From the NCBI RefSeq assembly GCF_029846255.1, contig NZ_JARVWQ010000002.1:992001-1056000 (forward strand): a stretch of 64,000 nt of DNA, given 5' to 3'. The translations under genes and the position numbers were made by a program. The notes beneath the pieces are model-generated. The model was not told the origin of the DNA, did no database searches, and saw only the letters and a program-made list of their open reading frames with translations. Source of the stretch: Amnibacterium sp. CER49. Its GTDB lineage: Bacteria; Actinomycetota; Actinomycetes; Actinomycetales; Microbacteriaceae. Below are positions 60,743 to 64,000 of this stretch, one piece after another. Every line of letters starts with the position of its first letter. Within the stretch, counting starts at the first letter, position 1.

Positions 60743-61839
60743 GCTGGCTGAGCGAGGAGGACGAGCCGTACGAGGAGTACGACGAGGCCGCCGCACGGGT
60801 GCGGCCGAACCGCCGCGGCTCGCGGCCGCGCAGCAAGCAGCGGCCCGCGCACGAGACGGCCGTCCCGGGCCGGGTGCTGACCGTCGACCGCGGACGCATG
60901 CAGGTGCTCCTCGGCGAGGGCGACGACGAGCGCGAGGTGCAGGCGACCCGCGCCCGCGAGCTCGGGCGCACCGGCGTCGTGACGGGTGACCGTGTCGACG
61001 TCGTCGGCGACCTCTCCGGGCAGCCGGGCACGCTCGCCCGCATCGTCCGCCTCGAGCCGCGCACGACGGTGCTGCGGCGCAGCGCCGACGACACCGACGA
61101 GGTCGAACGCGTCGTCGTCGCGAACGCCGACCAGCTGCTCATCGTCGTCGCCGCCGCGAACCCCGAGCCGCGGCCGGCGCTCATCGACCGGTACCTCGTC
61201 GCCGCGTTCGACGCGGGGATCGACCCGCTCCTGCTCGTCACGAAGACGGACCTCGCCGATCCCGCTCCCCTGCTCGACGAGTTCGTGCCCCTCGACCTGC
61301 CCGTCGTGCTGACGCAGCGCGGGGCGGACCTGGGCGACCTCCGCCGCCACCTGCTCGGTCGGACCACCGTCGCGGTGGGGCACTCCGGGGTCGGCAAGTC
61401 GACGCTCGTGAACGCGCTCGTGCCCGACGCGGGCCGCGCGACGGGCGCGGTGAACGAGGTGACGGGGCGCGGGCGGCACACCTCGTCGTCGAGCGTCGCG
61501 CTGCGCGTCCTGGCGACGGAGGACGACGGGGCGGCAGGGCGGCCGCCGGCCGGCTGGATCATCGACACCCCGGGCATCCGCTCGTTCGGCCTCGGCCACA
61601 TCGACCCGGCGAGCATCCTCCGATCGTTCGCCGCGCGCAGCCGCCCCGTGGCGGACCCGCCGGACGGCATCGCGCTCGCCGACGCCCACGACTGGGAGAT
61701 CGTCGACCGGGTCGGCGCGGGCGAGCTCGGCGAGGCCGGCAAGCGGCGGCTCGAGTCGCTGCAGCGGCTGCTCGAGGCGCAGGGCGGCAGGATCACGGGG
61801 GCGGACGAGATCGCCGACGGCGACGCCGACGAGCCCTAG
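60739..61839 (+). CDS. rsgA: ribosome small subunit-dependent GTPase RsgA
   Basis: A 366-residue circularly permuted GTPase that helps mature the 30S subunit. An N-terminal OB-like domain (about 45-100) precedes G4 (TKTD), G1 (GHSGVGKST) and G3 (DTPG). The usual C-terminal zinc-binding segment (Cys-rich, C-x-H-x-C) is missing: the protein contains no Cys at all, and the segment reads ARSRPVADPPDGIALADAHD. Start GTG at 60739 overlaps aroA. Its TAG stop at 61837 is part of the hisN -10. Confidence 0.92.
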   Translation: MSWLSEEDEPYEEYDEAAARVRPNRRGSRPRSKQRPAHETAVPGRVLTVDRGRMQVLLGEGDDEREVQATRARELGRTGVVTGDRVDVVGDLSGQPGTLARIVRLEPRTTVLRRSADDTDEVERVVVANADQLLIVVAAANPEPRPALIDRYLVAAFDAGIDPLLLVTKTDLADPAPLLDEFVPLDLPVVLTQRGADLGDLRRHLLGRTTVAVGHSGVGKSTLVNALVPDAGRATGAVNEVTGRGRHTSSSSVALRVLATEDDGAAGRPPAGWIIDTPGIRSFGLGHIDPASILRSFAARSRPVADPPDGIALADAHDWEIVDRVGAGELGEAGKRRLESLQRLLEAQGGRITGADEIADGDADEP

Positions 61840-61842
61840 GCT
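61837..61842 (+). promoter_or_regulatory. -10 hexamer (TAGGCT) of hisN, containing rsgA stop
   Basis: TAGGCT begins with the rsgA TAG stop and ends 6 bases before the GTG at 61849. Confidence 0.5.
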
Positions 61843-61848
61843 CGCCCC

Positions 61849-62676
61849 GTGCCCGGCATCTTCGCGGACCTGCAGCTGGCGCTCGAGCTCGCCGACATGG
61901 CGCAGGTGCTCAGCATGCAGCGGTTCCGCGCCGCCGACCTGCGTGTCACCACGAAGCCCGACCGCACCCCCGTCACCGACGCGGACCAGGCCATCGAGCA
62001 GGCGCTGCGCGCCGCGCTGGCCGACCAGCGCCCCGACGACGCGGTGCTCGGCGAGGAGTACGGCGGCGATCCGGCGCCGGGTCGGCAGTGGATCATCGAC
62101 CCGATCGACGGCACGACGAACTTCCTCCGCGGCCTGCCGATCTGGGCGACGCTGATCGCCCTCGCGGTCGACGGCGAGCCGGTGCTCGGCGTCGCCGCCG
62201 CCCCCGCGCTCGGCCGCCGGTGGTGGGCGGCGCGCGGCCAGGGCGCGTGGGCCGCGCCGGTCGGCGAAGGCGGCACGGGGGCGCCCGCCCGGCTCCAGGT
62301 CTCGGGCGTCGCGGAGCTCGCCGACGCGCTCCTGTCCTACAACTCGCTGCAGGGCTGGGACGACGCGGGCGCCCTCGAGGGCCTCCTCGCGCTCTCCCGC
62401 GCCTCGTGGCGCACCCGGGCGCTCGGCGACTTCTGGTCCTACGTGCTCGTCGCCGAGGGGCAGGTCGACGTCGTCGGCGAGCACGACCTCAAGGTCTACG
62501 ACCTCGCCGCGCTCGAGCCGATCGTCACCGAGGCGGGTGGCCGCTTCACCGCGCTCGACGGGCGACCCGGGCCCTGGCACGGCACGGCGCTCGCGACGAA
62601 CGGCCTGCTGCACGACGCGGCCCTTGGCAAGATCGCACCTCACATCTCCGGCGGCTCCGCCGTTGACGAGATGTGA
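61849..62676 (+). CDS. hisN: histidinol-phosphatase, inositol monophosphatase family
   Basis: A 275-residue Mg2+-dependent phosphatase. It has KPDRTPVTDADQAIE (first acidic ligand), GEEYG, the core box DPIDGTTNFLRG and YDLAALEPIVTEAGG. The early position of VTDAD and the short length fit the actinobacterial HisN branch that dephosphorylates histidinol phosphate, though myo-inositol monophosphatase activity is also possible. Start GTG at 61849. The next gene starts in its stop (GTGA). Confidence 0.88.
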   Translation: MPGIFADLQLALELADMAQVLSMQRFRAADLRVTTKPDRTPVTDADQAIEQALRAALADQRPDDAVLGEEYGGDPAPGRQWIIDPIDGTTNFLRGLPIWATLIALAVDGEPVLGVAAAPALGRRWWAARGQGAWAAPVGEGGTGAPARLQVSGVAELADALLSYNSLQGWDDAGALEGLLALSRASWRTRALGDFWSYVLVAEGQVDVVGEHDLKVYDLAALEPIVTEAGGRFTALDGRPGPWHGTALATNGLLHDAALGKIAPHISGGSAVDEM

Positions 62677-63146
62677 GGACCCCCTTCGAGCGCACCGCCC
62701 TCGAGCACGGCGCAGTCGTGTGGCGCGTCTGCCGCGGCCTGCTGCCGCAGCACGACGCGGAGGACGCCTGGAGCGAGACGTTCCTCGCCGCGCTCGGCGC
62801 CTGGGAGCGGCTCGATCCCGCCGCCGACGTGCGCGCGTGGCTCATCACCATCGCGCACCGGAAGGCGATCGACGTGCTCCGCGTGCGCGCCCGCACCGCG
62901 ATCCCGACCGACGAGCCGCCCGAGCGGGAGTCGCCGCTCGGCCGGCCGGGATCCCGCGACCTCGACCTCTGGAACGCCCTCGCCGCCCTGCCGTCGAAGC
63001 AGCGCGTCGCCGTCGTCCACCATCACCTCGGCGGGCTCCCGTTCGCCGAGGTCGCCCGCCTCACCGGCACCACCGAGACCGCCGCGCGGAAAGCGGCATC
63101 CGACGGGGTGGGTCGGCTCCGAACACTCCTCGAGGAGGACCGATGA
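62673..63146 (+). CDS. ECF-type sigma factor without visible anti-sigma
   Basis: A 157-residue sigma-70 family protein. Region 2 ([39 protein letters not shown]) and region 4 ([39 protein letters not shown]) are intact. The 4-base overlaps on both sides place it between hisN and an alkyltransferase gene, so it may control the alkylation response or be a co-opted regulator. No anti-sigma gene is adjacent. Confidence 0.85.
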   Translation: MRTPFERTALEHGAVVWRVCRGLLPQHDAEDAWSETFLAALGAWERLDPAADVRAWLITIAHRKAIDVLRVRARTAIPTDEPPERESPLGRPGSRDLDLWNALAALPSKQRVAVVHHHLGGLPFAEVARLTGTTETAARKAASDGVGRLRTLLEEDR

Positions 63147-63766
63147 CCATCCCCGCGCTCGACACCCCCGCCGTCGACCCCGGTCTGCTGGAGCGGCTGC
63201 ACGCCCGGCTCGAGGCCGGCGCCACCGGCGACGCCGCACCCGACGTGCACTACCGCACGGTGGACTCGCCGCTCGGGCCGCTGCTCGTCGCCGCGACCGA
63301 GCGGGGCGTGCTGCGGGTCGCCTTCGCGCGGGAGGGGCAGGACGCGGTGCTCGACGCCCTGGCCGAGCGAGTGGGCCCCCGCGTGCTGCGGACCCCCGGG
63401 CGCCTCGATCCCGTCGCCCGCTGGCTCGATCGGTACTTCGCCGGTTCGACGGATCCGTTCGCGCAGCCGCTCGACCTGCGGCTCGCGCGGGGCTTCCGCC
63501 TCGCGGTGCTGGAGCGCCTCCGCGGCGTCCCCTACGGCACGACCGTGAGCTACGGCACCCTCGCCGCGGCGGTCGAGCACCCGAAGGCGGTGCGCGCCGT
63601 CGGCACGGCGTGCGCCACGAACCCGCTGCCGCTGCTGATCCCGTGCCACCGGGTCGTGCGCTCGGACGGGACGATCGGCGCCTACCTCGGCGGCACGGCG
63701 GCGAAGGAGCGGCTGCTCGCCCTCGAGAGCGCTCGCGGGGCGATACGGCAGGATCCCGGAGCATGA
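63143..63766 (+). CDS. ogt: methylated-DNA--protein-cysteine methyltransferase
   Basis: A 207-residue suicide repair protein that moves an alkyl group from O6-alkylguanine to Cys168 in [26 protein letters not shown] and [16 protein letters not shown] carry the DNA-binding helix-turn-helix and its Arg finger. Length is typical. The ATG overlaps the ECF sigma stop, and the gene overlaps the Nramp gene at 63763, so all three may share one transcript. Confidence 0.93.
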   Translation: MTIPALDTPAVDPGLLERLHARLEAGATGDAAPDVHYRTVDSPLGPLLVAATERGVLRVAFAREGQDAVLDALAERVGPRVLRTPGRLDPVARWLDRYFAGSTDPFAQPLDLRLARGFRLAVLERLRGVPYGTTVSYGTLAAAVEHPKAVRAVGTACATNPLPLLIPCHRVVRSDGTIGAYLGGTAAKERLLALESARGAIRQDPGA

Positions 63767-64000
63767 CCGTCCCCGCCCGCGCCGCCGCAAGGGCCCGCGG
63801 GCGCAACGGCGGGGTGATCGCCACGATCGCGGGGTTCGGCCCCGCGTTCGTCGCCGCGATCGCCTACGTCGATCCGGGCAACGTCGCCGCGAACGTGAGC
63901 GCCGGCGCGGAGGAGCGGTACGCGCTCGTCTGGGTGCTCGTCGCGGCGAACCTCATGGCCGCGGTCGTGCAGTACTCCTCGGCGCGGCTCGGCCTCGTCA
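63763..64000 (+). CDS. mntH: Nramp-family divalent metal transporter (3' truncated)
   Basis: Only 79 residues are in the window. After a basic N-terminus, [20 protein letters not shown] leads into [13 protein letters not shown], the Nramp helix 1 signature (DPGN) that binds Mn2+ or Fe2+. The frame is open at the window end. ATG at 63763 overlaps the alkyltransferase stop by 4 bases. The metal is probably manganese. Confidence 0.9.
   Translation, partial: MTVPARAAARARGRNGGVIATIAGFGPAFVAAIAYVDPGNVAANVSAGAEERYALVWVLVAANLMAAVVQYSSARLGLV

Overview
The window is very GC-rich DNA with strong G/C third-position bias and dense gene packing. At least sixteen gene pairs overlap by 4 bases at ATGA, GTGA or TTGA. 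The gene set is actinobacterial: a fused 2-oxoglutarate decarboxylase/dehydrogenase (Kgd), a GuaB1-type IMPDH relative, a SigR/RsrA-type sigma and zinc anti-sigma pair, a GlfT2-like galactofuranosyltransferase, a DUF222-HNH protein and phosphoketolase. A chromosome of a Microbacteriaceae-like actinobacterium is the best guess. I see no rRNA, tRNA, CRISPR, insertion sequence, phage or replication origin. The first gene is cut at the left edge and an Nramp transporter gene is cut at the right edge.

Layout. 1-12.4 kb: mixed housekeeping genes: a YbjQ-like end, small zinc-ribbon proteins, a PEP mutase/isocitrate lyase-like enzyme, a bifunctional penicillin-binding protein divergent from an HtrA-type protease, an arginase-like enzyme, a flavin disulfide reductase, an SDR and an ArsB/NhaD-like permease. 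12.4-21.1 kb: a surface-glycan locus with a GlfT2-like galactofuranosyltransferase, a DUF6716-like protein, a GT29 sialyltransferase-like protein, a NeuA-HAD fusion, NeuB, a GT2 enzyme and a polysialyltransferase-like enzyme. Together these imply activation and transfer of a sialic acid or another nonulosonic acid to the cell surface. 21.1-31.4 kb: amidase, acetyltransferase, Ung, S51 peptidase, argG, an alpha/beta hydrolase, phosphoketolase and a large secreted protein.

31.4-38.3 kb: a DUF222-HNH gene whose promoter contains a perfect SOS box, small acetyltransferase and membrane proteins, a 57-codon gene coupled to a large LuxR/NTPase regulator, and an SDR. 38.4-41.0 kb: metY and metX. 41.1-45.1 kb: an unusual signalling module made of a response regulator with Glu at the phospho-acceptor site, a histidine kinase, a membrane kinase-like protein without catalytic boxes, and a canonical paralogous response regulator. 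45.1-52.4 kb: a GT87 mannosyltransferase, apbE, nnrD, a HAD hydrolase, an old yellow enzyme and two DUF21-CBS proteins. 52.5-64 kb: guaB1 divergent from kgd, rsrA/sigR divergent from aroA-rsgA-hisN, then an ECF sigma, an alkyltransferase and mntH.

Expression logic. Nineteen genes have a TANNNT-like hexamer ending 6-8 bases before the start codon, as expected for leaderless transcripts. Others have clear GGAGG-type ribosome sites. In one case (argG and its divergent neighbour) a single palindrome supplies the -10 hexamer in both directions. Functions are inferred from recognisable motifs and general family knowledge; no database search was run.
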